The notes below the pieces were generated by a model. It worked only from the letters and a program-made list of their open reading frames with translations. It was not told the DNA's origin and ran no database searches. DNA of 64,000 bases from LMUY01 sp964242215 (GTDB taxonomy: Bacteria > Pseudomonadota > Alphaproteobacteria > Acetobacterales > Acetobacteraceae): NCBI GenBank assembly GCA_964242215.1, contig CAXTCJ010000012.1:1-64000 (forward strand), in the 5' to 3' direction. Shown piece by piece: positions 17,719 to 26,340 of this stretch; within the stretch, counting starts at the first letter, position 1; each line of letters starts with the position of its first letter. A program made the position numbers and the translations under genes.

Positions 17719-18867
17719 TCAGAAGACGGCGTGATCTCCGCGTTCGGGCGCGTCGGCGCCGGCAAGAACTGAACGGTAGAACTCAAACAGGGTCTGGGTT
17801 CCCGTCGAGGGTGTCGCGGTCGCATCGTATCTGCCCGTCTGCGGGTCCAATACCAGCATGGATTCAGTGGCGTAATAGCGGCCGATCCTGGCCAGTTCCG
17901 CCTTTGCCGCCAGCGACGGAGCGATTCGGCCGAGGGCTCCGAGACCTCCGGCAATGACGTCGAGCAGGGCCACGGGTGCGGACCGGAATTTGGGCGGTCG
18001 ACCCAGCAGCGCGAACAGGGCCTCGCCCTGCTGGCGCGGCGTGATGGCCTCGCCGGGCCCGCCGATCGGCAGGATGCGATTCCATCGGCTCTCATCCTCT
18101 AGGCAGCCGGCGATGTAGTCAGCCAGATCCTCGTCGCTTATGGGCTTGCAGGCGGTGAGTGTCCCGTCGCCGAAGACCAGGAAGGGCCGCCCCCGCCGCA
18201 CGCGCTCGATTTGGCCCGACAGCGATTTGAAGAAAGCGGTCGGCCGCACGATCGAATAGCGCAAGCCGGACAGGGTCAGCGCCGCTTCGAAAGCCAGCTT
18301 GGCGTGTTGGAAGGCGAGCAGCGGCTTTTGCACGCAAATGGCAGAAAGCAGCACGAAGTGCCCAACGCCGGCCTGCCGCGCGGCATCCAGAACGTTGAGG
18401 TGGGCGCGATGGTCGATCGCCCAGGCGTCTTTGGGCACGCCCGTGCGCGAGGCCATGCACGATATCACGGCGTCGAACCGCTCGCCTGCAAATCCGTCGC
18501 GGGAAAGCGACGCAGTATCGGTGGGATCCACCACCCGAACCGTGGCTCCTTCAAACAGCCTGGCGATCTCCACCGGCGTCAGCGATCCGCCGATGCCAGA
18601 ACGATTGCGGACGAAACAGATGACTTCGTGTCCACGCCGCACCAGCGCTGCAGCCGTCGCGCGGCCGATGGTGCCGGTGGCTCCAAGGACACAGACGCGT
18701 TGGCGCAGCTCCGCACCGGGCGAGTCCGCCGTCGCCGCTGAAGCGTGGATGCGCGTAGATGCCAATTCCGGCGCAACTATCTCAGTGCCCTTCAAGATGG
18801 TCCCATCGCTTTGGCCAACGCTGCATCTGTATCCCACTTTGAGGGGATTGCACCACATTGCCGGCAT
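17719..18867 (-). CDS. bciA: Divinyl chlorophyllide a 8-vinyl reductase, BciA type
   Basis: An atypical short-chain dehydrogenase that reduces the C8 vinyl group in (bacterio)chlorophyll synthesis using NADPH. After a Rossmann GATGTIG (about 62-68 of this frame) come the BciA-specific stretches VSCMASRTGVPKDAWAID, HFVLLSAICVQKPLLAFQHAKL, RPTAFFKSLSGQ, FGDGTLTACKPIS, IGRYYATESMLVLD and the terminal GDHAVF. The first 40 or so residues are not family-like. The true start may lie downstream, for example ATG 18858 (AGGA 8 bases before it) or TTG 18795. No other photosynthesis genes are visible around it, so it stands apart from any photosynthesis cluster. Confidence 0.88.
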   Translation of the reverse strand: MPAMWCNPLKVGYRCSVGQSDGTILKGTEIVAPELASTRIHASAATADSPGAELRQRVCVLGATGTIGRATAAALVRRGHEVICFVRNRSGIGGSLTPVEIARLFEGATVRVVDPTDTASLSRDGFAGERFDAVISCMASRTGVPKDAWAIDHRAHLNVLDAARQAGVGHFVLLSAICVQKPLLAFQHAKLAFEAALTLSGLRYSIVRPTAFFKSLSGQIERVRRGRPFLVFGDGTLTACKPISDEDLADYIAGCLEDESRWNRILPIGGPGEAITPRQQGEALFALLGRPPKFRSAPVALLDVIAGGLGALGRIAPSLAAKAELARIGRYYATESMLVLDPQTGRYDATATPSTGTQTLFEFYRSVLAGADAPERGDHAVF

Positions 18868-18945
18868 CCTGACTTCTGTGGGCGGGTGCGTAGGTGAGCT
18901 TTGCGGAGTTTAATACCAGCCGCCGTGGACATAGACTCACGGGCG

Positions 18946-19035
18946 TAGGGTGCAATCTGCTTGAAGGATTGCACCTTCACGTCGCGATCATCGGCGCGTT
19001 TGTCTGATGCAATGCCAAAGCGCATTGCACCCTAC
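18946..19035. repeat. Palindromic repeat with GTAGGGTGCAAT ends
   Basis: GTAGGGTGCAAT (18946-18957) and its exact reverse complement ATTGCACCCTAC (19024-19035) bound a 90-base unit. Inside, GGTGCAATC (18949-18957) also pairs with GATTGCACC (18967-18975), and GATGCAATGCC is a further related piece. This is the style of REP/MITE-like intergenic elements. It lies upstream of bciA in a 311-base gene-free interval (18868-19178) that otherwise shows nothing clear. Confidence 0.75.
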
Positions 19036-19178
19036 AAGTTGAAACGGGTTAGTGCTTGAGGTTGTTGGTATAAGACCAACAATGCCCGATGCATTACTTC
19101 AGGCCGACGTACGAACAACGACGCGGCACAACCGTGTTGCATAGGTCAGCGATCCGTGGCGGGCCGCAAGCCGGGCAC

Positions 19179-20003
19179 TCAGTACTGCGCCGTGCGACGG
19201 TTCTCGAGCAGGTGGTTGAAGCTATTGAGCCGACGCGAAGCGGATGCGGTCGCAGGCACGATCTCGGCGGTCAGGATGGCCTCCGCGTCCGCCGGCGCTG
19301 GTCCGGCGAGCGGAAAGCCAGTCGGCCCGACGATGATGCTGTTGCCGAGGAACGGCTGGCCCCGCTCCACGCCGATGCGGTCGGCCGCGACGACGAACAC
19401 GCCGTTGCTGTGCGCCCCCGCCATCACCAGCGTATTGGCCATCACCTCGCGCCCGGCTGGCTGGGCCGGCATCGGCACCCAATTGGTCGGGATGCACACG
19501 ATGTCCGCCCCGGCGAGGGCGCAGGCACGGTAACTCTCCGGGAACCAGCCATCGTAGCAGATCATCACGCCGAGTTTGCCGAACGGCAGGTCCAGCACGG
19601 GGAACCCCAAGTTACCCGGCGTGAAGAAGCGGTTCTCCTGGTCCCACAGATGGATCTTGCGGAACACGCCGAGCACGCCGCCGGGCCCGATGACGACGGC
19701 GCTGTTGAAGATGTCGTCCCCGGCCCGCTCGCATAGCCCGGCGACAAGGTGCAGGCCGTGCTGTGCCGCCAGGGCCGACCATGCTCGCACGGTGGCCCCC
19801 GTCCGCGCATCCTCGGCCAGCGATACGGCCTCGTCGCGGCTCTCGAACACGTAGCCGGAATTCGTCAGTTCCGGCAGCACGGCGAGGGTCGCGCCGCGGT
19901 CGGCGGCTTGCGCGATCAGGTCCAGGCTGTGAGCACGGTTGCGATCCACTTGGCCGACCCACGGCTCCATCTGGATCGCGGCGACCGTGATTGCTTCGCT
20001 CAT
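19179..20003 (-). CDS. Carbon-nitrogen hydrolase (nitrilase superfamily)
   Basis: A 274-residue hydrolase with the Glu-Lys-Cys triad: Glu45 in LPELTNSGY, Lys116 in FRKIHLWDQ and Cys149 in MICYDGWFPE. The N-terminal AAIQMEPWVGQVDRN and the IFNSAVVIGPGG strand are standard. Length fits the amidase or N-carbamoyl-amide branches; true nitrilases are usually longer. It is the last gene of a seven-gene operon that begins with a Liv-type transporter, and its start overlaps the amidase stop by 4 bases. It probably acts on an amide or ureido product of that amidase (inference). Confidence 0.88.
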   Translation of the reverse strand: MSEAITVAAIQMEPWVGQVDRNRAHSLDLIAQAADRGATLAVLPELTNSGYVFESRDEAVSLAEDARTGATVRAWSALAAQHGLHLVAGLCERAGDDIFNSAVVIGPGGVLGVFRKIHLWDQENRFFTPGNLGFPVLDLPFGKLGVMICYDGWFPESYRACALAGADIVCIPTNWVPMPAQPAGREVMANTLVMAGAHSNGVFVVAADRIGVERGQPFLGNSIIVGPTGFPLAGPAPADAEAILTAEIVPATASASRRLNSFNHLLENRRTAQY

Positions 20004-21394
20004 GGCGGATGGCGCTCCTTCCAGTCGTGGGCGTCCTCATAGGCGGCGGCGGCGCGCAGCAGTGTCGCCTCGCCCAGCGGCCGGGCGGCAATCTGCAGCC
20101 CGATCGGCAGTCCGTCGCGATCGAAGCCGCAGGGCAGGCTGATCGCCGGCATGCCCGTGAGATTGTACGGATACGTGAGCCGCCAGGTCGCCGCCAGCGC
20201 GCTCTCCTCCGCGTCGCCGACCTGGACTTTGGCGGCGCCGATCGGGGGTGCCGTCACGGGTTCGGTCGGGCCGATGATGATGTCGGCGTCCTCCAGCACA
20301 CGGGCGAAATCGCCGATCAGGACCCGGCGGAACTGCTCGGCTTTCAGCAGGTCCGCGCCAGTCACCAGGCGCCCCATCTCCACCAGACTTCGCACGTCGC
20401 TTGTGTAATGCCGGGTGCGGCCCTGCTGTAGCGCCCCGTCGTGATAGGCGGCGGAGGAGGCCAGCTCGATCGCGAAGATGGCGCCGAGACCGTATTCCAG
20501 GTTGGGCAGCCGCACTTCCTGGATGCGGGCGCCTTGCCCTGCGAACCAGCGGATTGCGGCTTCCACGGCCGCATCCACGTCCGGCTGGTTGCGGTCGAAA
20601 AAATGATTGCGGACCACGACGACGCGCAGCCCTGCCGCAGTGGCGTCGCGCGTTGCGGCCACGTAGTCGTCCGAAGGCGCGGCCAACGTGGCCGGATCCG
20701 CTTTGTCATAGCCGGCGAGAATGCCCAGCAGCAGCGCCGCGTCCGCCACGCTGCGGGTGAGGGGCCCGGCGTGGTCCAGCGACCAGCTGTGCGGCACGAT
20801 GCCGTCGCGGCTTATGCGGCCAAAGGTCGGCTTCAGCCCCACCGTGCCACAGAGGCTGGCCGGGATGCGGATGGACCCGCCGGTGTCAGACCCCATCGCG
20901 GCCAGGCACAGCCCGGCGGCGACGGCCGCGCCCGACCCGCCGCTGGAACCGCCCGGGATGCGCGTGCGGTCCCATGGATTGCAGACCGGCGGGGTCACCG
21001 TGCCCCAGGCATATTCGTGCGTCCGGGTTTTGCCCACGAGAATGGCGCCGGCTGCGCGCAGCTTGGCCGCCACGGCTGAGTCACGCAGCGGGAAAATAGC
21101 ACCCGGTGCAGTGGTCCCCGCCGTCGTCGGCATGTCGGCAGTAAAATAGTTGTCCTTGATGCCGACGGGGATGCCGTGCAGCGGGCCGACCGCCTCCCCG
21201 GCGGCGATGCGAGCCTCTGCGGCTTTGGCTTGGCCTAAGGCATCGTCCGCCAGGCAGATGAAACTGTGCAAGCCCGGGTCGAGCCGTGCGGTGCGATCGA
21301 GCGTCGCCTCCATCAGAGCCACGGGGGACAGCGACCCGGCGTGGATCTGCGCCACAGCCGCGGTGACGGTCGTGAACACGTTCACGGCGTCCAT
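20000..21394 (-). CDS. Amidase, AtzE-like (amidase-signature family)
   Basis: A 464-residue Ser-cisSer-Lys amidase. It shows Lys80 in GIPVGIKDNYF, Ser150/151 in IPGGSSGGSG and nucleophile Ser174 in GSDTGGSIRIPA. The preceding 57-residue gene overlaps its start and resembles the small AtzG subunit. AtzG forms a complex with the amidase AtzE in cyanuric-acid degradation (1-carboxybiuret hydrolase). The pair here is therefore probably a two-subunit amidase, perhaps acting on a biuret- or carbamoyl-type substrate imported by the Liv system. I chose the ATG at 21394 because the upstream part of the frame does not look coding. Confidence 0.88.
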   Translation of the reverse strand: MDAVNVFTTVTAAVAQIHAGSLSPVALMEATLDRTARLDPGLHSFICLADDALGQAKAAEARIAAGEAVGPLHGIPVGIKDNYFTADMPTTAGTTAPGAIFPLRDSAVAAKLRAAGAILVGKTRTHEYAWGTVTPPVCNPWDRTRIPGGSSGGSGAAVAAGLCLAAMGSDTGGSIRIPASLCGTVGLKPTFGRISRDGIVPHSWSLDHAGPLTRSVADAALLLGILAGYDKADPATLAAPSDDYVAATRDATAAGLRVVVVRNHFFDRNQPDVDAAVEAAIRWFAGQGARIQEVRLPNLEYGLGAIFAIELASSAAYHDGALQQGRTRHYTSDVRSLVEMGRLVTGADLLKAEQFRRVLIGDFARVLEDADIIIGPTEPVTAPPIGAAKVQVGDAEESALAATWRLTYPYNLTGMPAISLPCGFDRDGLPIGLQIAARPLGEATLLRAAAAYEDAHDWKERHPP

Positions 21395-21555
21395 CCATCC
21401 AAGGGGTCGAACACGACGGCCGGATGGATGTCGGTAAGGTCCAGCGCGCGCAGCTTGGCGATCTCGACGGCGATCGTGCGATATAGGGCGAGTAGCGCTT
21501 CCCGCTCTGGCTCGTCGAGGTCGAGGCCGATGACATCCGTCCAGAGGTCGGTCAC
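21382..21555 (-). CDS. AtzG-like small amidase subunit
   Basis: A 57-residue protein from a GTG at 21555 whose last 13 bases overlap the amidase start. It is mostly one acidic helix (EPEREALLALYRTIAVEIAKL) followed by a tail with HPAVVFDP, the arrangement seen in AtzG-type companions that cover the amidase active-site entrance. Its size, position and overlap with an AtzE-like gene are the main support. It would be easily missed because of its length and non-ATG start. Confidence 0.65.
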   Translation of the reverse strand: MTDLWTDVIGLDLDEPEREALLALYRTIAVEIAKLRALDLTDIHPAVVFDPLDGWTP

Positions 21556-21704
21556 GCGTTGCCTCCACCGCCGGGTCGGTCTGGTGGCGAACGCAGCAGC
21601 ATTTCCACTACGCTGTCCGGCGCCGGGCGGGCAGGCTGGACCGCGACACCGAGCGCGCCCGTGCGGGGGCAGCGAGCCACCACCGAGAAGGTGTCGAGCT
21701 GCAC
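21552..21704 (-). pseudogene. DUF1028-family remnant, internally deleted
   Basis: From a GTG at 21704 the first residues read DTFSVVARCPRTGALGVAVQ, the diagnostic N-terminus of DUF1028 proteins (Ntn-hydrolase-like, normally over 200 residues). After about 20 residues the pattern stops; the tail PDSVVEMLLRS may be the family's C-terminal end joined by an in-frame deletion. Fifty residues remain. The frame ends in the GTGA overlap with the AtzG-like gene, so it may persist as a leader that couples translation. DUF1028 genes often accompany amidase and GGT-like operons. Confidence 0.65.
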
Positions 21705-21717
21705 CGTGCCCCAACCC

Positions 21718-22419
21718 TCACACCGCGAGATGATCTGCAACTTGCGCCTCCGCATCCGCCACGCCGGCCGCGCCCTCGGCCACGATTTCGCCCCGTGCCA
21801 GCACCGCATAGCGATCGGCCAACGACAGGGCGAAGCGCACGTTCTGCTCCACCAGCACGATCGCGGTGCCGCCTGCCTGCTGCTCCGCCCGCAGCACGTC
21901 GGCCAGGCGGAGGATGACGGAGGGCTGCAGCCCCTCGGTGATCTCGTCGATCAGCATCAGGCGCGGGCGGGCCAGCAGCGCACGGCCGATGATCAGCATC
22001 TTCTGCTCGCCGCCGGACAGCGTTCCAGCACGTTGCCGGCGCCGCTTGGCCAAAAAGGGGAAGAACCCGGCAATCCGCTCCAGACCGGCGGCGAACGCCG
22101 TGCCCCTCGGCAGGCCCAGGCGCAGGTTCTCCTCCACCGTCAGGTCCTGGAAGATCGCCTGGTCCTGCGGGCTGTACGCCAGCCCGCGTGAGGCGAGCAG
22201 ATGCGGCGGCGTACCGACCGTCTCCTGCGCGAACAACCGCACCGATCCGGCGCGGGCGGGCAAGAAGCCCATGATCGTCTTCAGCAGCGTGCTCTTGCCC
22301 ATGCCGTTCTTGCCCAGCACGGCCAGCACCTCACCCGGCGCCACGTGCAGCGACACGTCCCGCAGCACCATCGCCTCGCCATAGCCGGCAACCAGGCCCT
22401 CGACCTCGAGCGCGTTCAT
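21718..22419 (-). CDS. Branched-chain amino-acid type ABC ATPase (LivF class)
   Basis: A 233-residue ATPase with Walker A GKNGMGKST near 37, Q-loop SPQDQAIFQDLTVEEN, signature LSGGEQKM, Walker B LMLIDEITEGLQ and the switch His position occupied by Gln (VLVEQNV), as usual for LivF. Start ATG at 22419 overlaps the stop of the fused LivM-LivG gene (ATGA). With 22416-26197 it forms an HAAT importer. Walker B has EIT in place of the common EPT, a frequent variant. Confidence 0.9.
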   Translation of the reverse strand: MNALEVEGLVAGYGEAMVLRDVSLHVAPGEVLAVLGKNGMGKSTLLKTIMGFLPARAGSVRLFAQETVGTPPHLLASRGLAYSPQDQAIFQDLTVEENLRLGLPRGTAFAAGLERIAGFFPFLAKRRRQRAGTLSGGEQKMLIIGRALLARPRLMLIDEITEGLQPSVILRLADVLRAEQQAGGTAIVLVEQNVRFALSLADRYAVLARGEIVAEGAAGVADAEAQVADHLAV

Positions 22420-24203
22420 GCCGCTTCGGGCACGGCGTGCGGCTCGCCGGTGTAGATGGTGCGAACGAGCTCGGACGACGTCACCTCCGCCACCGTGCCG
22501 TCGAGCACGATGCGGCCCTGGTGCAGAACGACGATGCGGGAGCTGATCTCCCGCACGAACTCCAGGTCGTGCTCCACCAACAGGATACAAAGGCCGTGGT
22601 CCCGCACCAGGGCGACCAGGATGGTGCCGATCAGTGTCCGCTCCGCCTTGGTCAGCCCCGCCGTCGGCTCGTCCAGCAACAGCACGCGCGGCTCCATCGC
22701 CAGCACCATGGCGAGTTCGAGCGCCTGCTTCGCGCCGTGCGACAGATGCTTGACCGTGGTGCCGAGCTGACTGGCGAGCCCCGTTGCCTCCACCACCCGC
22801 ATCGCAGCCGCCGGTAGTTGCACCGTATCGGCGCGGCGGACGGGTGACAGGCCCTCATGCCCGGCGCGCGCGATCCGCAGCGACTGCGCGACGCTGAGCG
22901 TGTCGAACACGTTGGGGGTCTGGAACTTGCGCCCGAGGCCCAGGCGCACGCAGGCCTCGGGTGCACGCCGGCCGATCTCCACGCCGCCAATCGAAACACG
23001 GCCGCTGGTGCGCTCCAGCCCGTCGCTGATGCAGCGGATGAGTGTGGTCTTACCGGCGCCGTTGGGGCCGACCAGGCTCACCAGCTCCCCGGCGCGGGCC
23101 GCAAAGCTGATGTCCTCCAGCACGTGCAAGCTGCCGTAGAAGCGGGCCACGCCCTCCACGCTGATCGCCGGCACGTCGCCGGCGCCGCCCACGTCCGGGT
23201 CGGGCGTCTGCACCATGCGAGGTACGGCCTCGGCCCGGCGCCGCCGCATCGGTATCAGCCGGAACAGGGCCGGGCCGAGACCTTGGGGCGCCAGCACGAT
23301 GACCACGATGAACACGAGGCCGACGATGAGCTGCCAGATGAACGGCAACGTGCCGCTGAGATAGGCAGAGGTGAAATCGATCAACACGGCCGCGATCGCC
23401 GGGCCAAGCAGCGTGCCGCGGCCGCCGAGCGCCACCCAGATCACCAGCTCGGTGCCGAACTGGAAATTGCCCAGATCGGGCGCGATGACATCGTTGTAGC
23501 CGGCATAGGCAAAGCCTGCCATCGCCGTCACCACGGCCGACCCGGCGAGCAGCCCCGTCTTCACCCGCGCCGTGCCGATCCCGCAGTAGCGGCAACGCTG
23601 TTCGTTCTCGCGGATGGCAACCAGCAAGCGGCCGAAATCACTGCGGACGAAGATCCAGCCGAGCGCCGTCACCAACACCAGCGCCACGCCCGCGATCTGG
23701 AACCAGGCGCTCATGGACAGGTCGAAGGTGTCGAAGCCGGACAGGCCACTGCTCGATCCCGTCCAGTTGCCGCCGGAATAAATCAGTTGAACGAAGATCA
23801 CCGACTGCACGAGGGTGATGACGGAGATGTACAGCGGCGAGACTCGGGGGCCGAACGCCAGCCAGCCCACCAGCGCCGCGACCGCCGCGGCTAGCAGGGG
23901 ACCGACGAGGAAGGCCACGATCACGATCGGTGCGGTGAAGTCATACGTCGTGACGGCCAGGCCCAGCGCGTAGGCGCCGATGCCGAAGAACACCGCCTGC
24001 CCGAAGGTCAGGATGCCGGTGAAGCCCCACAGGATGTCCACCGTGACCGCGATGCTGCCGTACAGGAACGAGCGGATCAGGATGTTGACCAGATACTCGT
24101 CGAGCACGGACGGGCCGAGCAGGATCAGCACGGCCACCAGCAGCGCCATGGCCGCCAGCCACATCCACTGGGTTCTCGCTCGCTGCGATGGCAGGTCAGG
24201 CAC
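22416..24203 (-). CDS. Fused LivM permease and LivG ATPase
   Basis: A single 595-residue protein. Residues 1 to about 325 form a LivM-type permease with eight or nine hydrophobic helices, the GQAVFFGIGAYALG motif and the ENEQRCRYCGIGTARVK cytoplasmic loop. After a short linker, residues about 345-595 form a LivG-type ATPase with GPNGAGKTT near 378, a LSHGAKQALE signature, LLLDEPTAGL and VEHDLEFV. No stop or frameshift separates them. Liv systems usually encode these as two proteins; fusion occurs in some proteobacteria. It overlaps LivH by 8 bases and LivF by 4. Confidence 0.92.
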   Translation of the reverse strand: MPDLPSQRARTQWMWLAAMALLVAVLILLGPSVLDEYLVNILIRSFLYGSIAVTVDILWGFTGILTFGQAVFFGIGAYALGLAVTTYDFTAPIVIVAFLVGPLLAAAVAALVGWLAFGPRVSPLYISVITLVQSVIFVQLIYSGGNWTGSSSGLSGFDTFDLSMSAWFQIAGVALVLVTALGWIFVRSDFGRLLVAIRENEQRCRYCGIGTARVKTGLLAGSAVVTAMAGFAYAGYNDVIAPDLGNFQFGTELVIWVALGGRGTLLGPAIAAVLIDFTSAYLSGTLPFIWQLIVGLVFIVVIVLAPQGLGPALFRLIPMRRRRAEAVPRMVQTPDPDVGGAGDVPAISVEGVARFYGSLHVLEDISFAARAGELVSLVGPNGAGKTTLIRCISDGLERTSGRVSIGGVEIGRRAPEACVRLGLGRKFQTPNVFDTLSVAQSLRIARAGHEGLSPVRRADTVQLPAAAMRVVEATGLASQLGTTVKHLSHGAKQALELAMVLAMEPRVLLLDEPTAGLTKAERTLIGTILVALVRDHGLCILLVEHDLEFVREISSRIVVLHQGRIVLDGTVAEVTSSELVRTIYTGEPHAVPEAA

Positions 24204-25032
24204 GGGCGAAACCGGACGGACGGATCCGCAGCAGCACGGCGGCCAGCACGACGATGGTGAGTGTGCCCAGCACCGGGCTGGTATACGTGCTCACCACGAC
24301 CTGCGCGCCCCCGAGCACCAGGCAGGCGAATCCGAGGCTGAATAGCGACGTGCCGGAGACCATCACCAGCATGAAGGCATTGAGCAGCCAGGGTACTCCC
24401 ATCAATGGGTCGATACTGAGCAGCGGCGTGATCAGCGCGCCCGCCATGGCCGCCAGCCCGGCGCCGATGCTGAAGGTCGCGAACCGCACCATGGCACTGT
24501 TGATGCCGAGGGAACGGGCCAGCGTCTCGTTCATGATCACGGCGCGTGCGGACAGGCCAAGCCGGGTGCCCTGCAGGATCGCCACCATGGCGCCACACAA
24601 CACCGCCGCCACCACCAGCATCAGCAACCGATACAGCGAATAGGACGTGCCTAACAGCGCCACCGCCCCCTGCACCGGGCTCTGCACGAAGTTTGTGCCG
24701 CGGCCGAAGCCGAGCGTGATCAGTTGCACGACGACGATGCTGAGCCCCCAGGTCGCCAGGATCGCATCCAGCGGTCGGCTATACAGCGGGCGCACGATCA
24801 GCAGTTCCACCGCCGCGCCCAGCACCAAGCCGACCACCAGGGCCAACGGAGCCGCGAGCCACGGGCTGATCCCGAGCTGCGTCGCCACGAGCGCCGCGTA
24901 GCCTCCGACGGTCAGGAATCCGCCATGGGCGAAGTTGATGATCTTCAGCACGCCGAACACGATCAGCAATCCGGCGGCCACCACGAACAGGATGGCCGCC
25001 GTCGTTACGACGTCCAGAACGAGATCCAGCAA
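24196..25032 (-). CDS. Branched-chain amino-acid type ABC permease (LivH class)
   Basis: A 278-residue permease with about eight hydrophobic segments. LivH features are the early FGVLKIINFAHGGFLTVGGYAA block, GRGTNF and the EAA-like loop RALGINSAMVRFATFSIG equivalent (SLGINSAMVRFAT). It follows the binding-protein gene by one base and overlaps the fused LivM-LivG gene by 8 bases. It forms the channel with the LivM half of the fusion. Confidence 0.9.
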   Translation of the reverse strand: MLDLVLDVVTTAAILFVVAAGLLIVFGVLKIINFAHGGFLTVGGYAALVATQLGISPWLAAPLALVVGLVLGAAVELLIVRPLYSRPLDAILATWGLSIVVVQLITLGFGRGTNFVQSPVQGAVALLGTSYSLYRLLMLVVAAVLCGAMVAILQGTRLGLSARAVIMNETLARSLGINSAMVRFATFSIGAGLAAMAGALITPLLSIDPLMGVPWLLNAFMLVMVSGTSLFSLGFACLVLGGAQVVVSTYTSPVLGTLTIVVLAAVLLRIRPSGFARA

Positions 25033-25033
25033 G

Positions 25034-26197
25034 TTACTTCAGCTTGGGGCACTGTTCGCCAGGGTCGACGTTGGCGAAGGTCTGGATCACCTTCACGCTG
25101 CCGTCCGCCTGCACCTGGCCGAGATACATCGTCAGCGGCGCGTGGTGTTCGTGCCCCATGTTGATCGGGCCGCGCGCGCCATCGAAGGTGACCTGGGGCA
25201 AGGCGGCCAACACCTTCGCGTCGTCGAAGCTGCCGGCCTTCTCGACGGCGGCCTTATACAGATAGATGCCGTCATACTCCGGCTCGGACAGGTCGTTCGG
25301 CGTCTTCACGTCCTTGCCGAACATCTTGTCCAGCCCGGCCATGAACGACTTGTTCTGCGGGTTATCGATGCTGGTCAGATAGGATTGCGCGATATACACG
25401 CCAGTCGCGTCGGCGCCGATGGACTTGGCGGTCCCCTCATCCACGCCAAGGTTGCCGAACAGCACGTCCACGCCCGAGGCGCGGAGCTGCTTCGTCAGCG
25501 TCACGTTGGGCGCACCGCCGGCGGTCGAGGTGATCAGCGCGTCGGGCTTGTCGGCGCGGATCTTGCTGATCACCGCCGTCCAGTCGGACGCATCCATCGG
25601 CAGGTATTGCTCGTCCAGCACCTTGCCGCCTTTGGACTCGATGTATTTGCGCGTGAACTCCAGCATGCCGCGTCCAAAGGCATAGTCGCTGCCGGCGAGG
25701 AAGAAGGTCTTCGCCTGCTTCTGCTTCATGAAGTAGTCGACGATGGAGGCAACCTGCTGGTCAGGCACCCAGGCGTCGACGAACAGGTACGGGCTGCACG
25801 AACGGCCCTCGTAGTAGGACGTGTAGATGAAAGGCGTCTTGCCCCGCGCCACGACCGGCAGCCCGGCATTGCGGGCGGCGCTCGTCTCCATCGTGATGAT
25901 CGCATTCACCTTCTGCTGGAAGATGAGCGAGTTGTAGGCAGCCACCGCGCCGTCCGCGCCGCTGCGGTCATCGGCGATCGACAGCTCCACCTTGCGGCCG
26001 AGGATGCCGCCCTTGTCGTTGATCTCGGAGACGGCCAACTGGGCCGCCTGCACGACCGAGGGTGCCACCACGCTGTTGGCGCCCGAGAGGCCGACGGGGA
26101 TGCCGATCTTCACCGGCGGCTCGGCCGCCCGGCTGGCGGGAGCGATGGCTATCAAGGCAGCAAAGGTGAGCGCGGCGGCGCCATCGATCCGGATCAT
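25034..26197 (-). CDS. Periplasmic binding protein, Leu/Ile/Val type (family 6)
   Basis: A 387-residue exported receptor. The signal peptide (ALTFAALIAIAPASRAAE, cleavage about residue 24) is followed by VKIGIPVGLSGANSVVAPSVVQAAQLAV, the typical start of type I periplasmic receptors. The first domain has GILGRKVELSIADDRSG and the second SDYAFGRGMLEF. Such receptors in amidase/nitrilase operons are often annotated for urea, short-chain amides or amino acids (FmdD/UrtA relatives). It is the promoter-proximal gene of the operon ending at 19179 and diverges from the GGT-like gene across 136 bases. Confidence 0.88.
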   Translation of the reverse strand: MIRIDGAAALTFAALIAIAPASRAAEPPVKIGIPVGLSGANSVVAPSVVQAAQLAVSEINDKGGILGRKVELSIADDRSGADGAVAAYNSLIFQQKVNAIITMETSAARNAGLPVVARGKTPFIYTSYYEGRSCSPYLFVDAWVPDQQVASIVDYFMKQKQAKTFFLAGSDYAFGRGMLEFTRKYIESKGGKVLDEQYLPMDASDWTAVISKIRADKPDALITSTAGGAPNVTLTKQLRASGVDVLFGNLGVDEGTAKSIGADATGVYIAQSYLTSIDNPQNKSFMAGLDKMFGKDVKTPNDLSEPEYDGIYLYKAAVEKAGSFDDAKVLAALPQVTFDGARGPINMGHEHHAPLTMYLGQVQADGSVKVIQTFANVDPGEQCPKLK

Positions 26198-26332
26198 AGT
26201 GGTCCTTTGAGTTTCCTGGTTCGTCTCTCGTTTCCAAGCAAGCTACGGGCCATACCATGGGTTCGTTAACTCAGCAGTCCATTCGGGGAGCATTGCTCGT
26301 GGCAGCGAAAGGCGCTGTGCTAGCGGCGGGCA

Positions 26333-26340
26333 TGTGTACA
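26333..26340. promoter_or_regulatory. TGTGTACA operator-like motif
   Basis: TGTGTACA lies in the divergent interval between the binding-protein gene and the GGT-like gene, at the very start of the latter's longest frame. The identical 8-mer appears inverted at 31965-31972 and a TGTATACA variant at 44466-44473, each in a divergent promoter. These are candidate sites for the FadR-type regulator at 37436 (inference). Confidence 0.4.
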
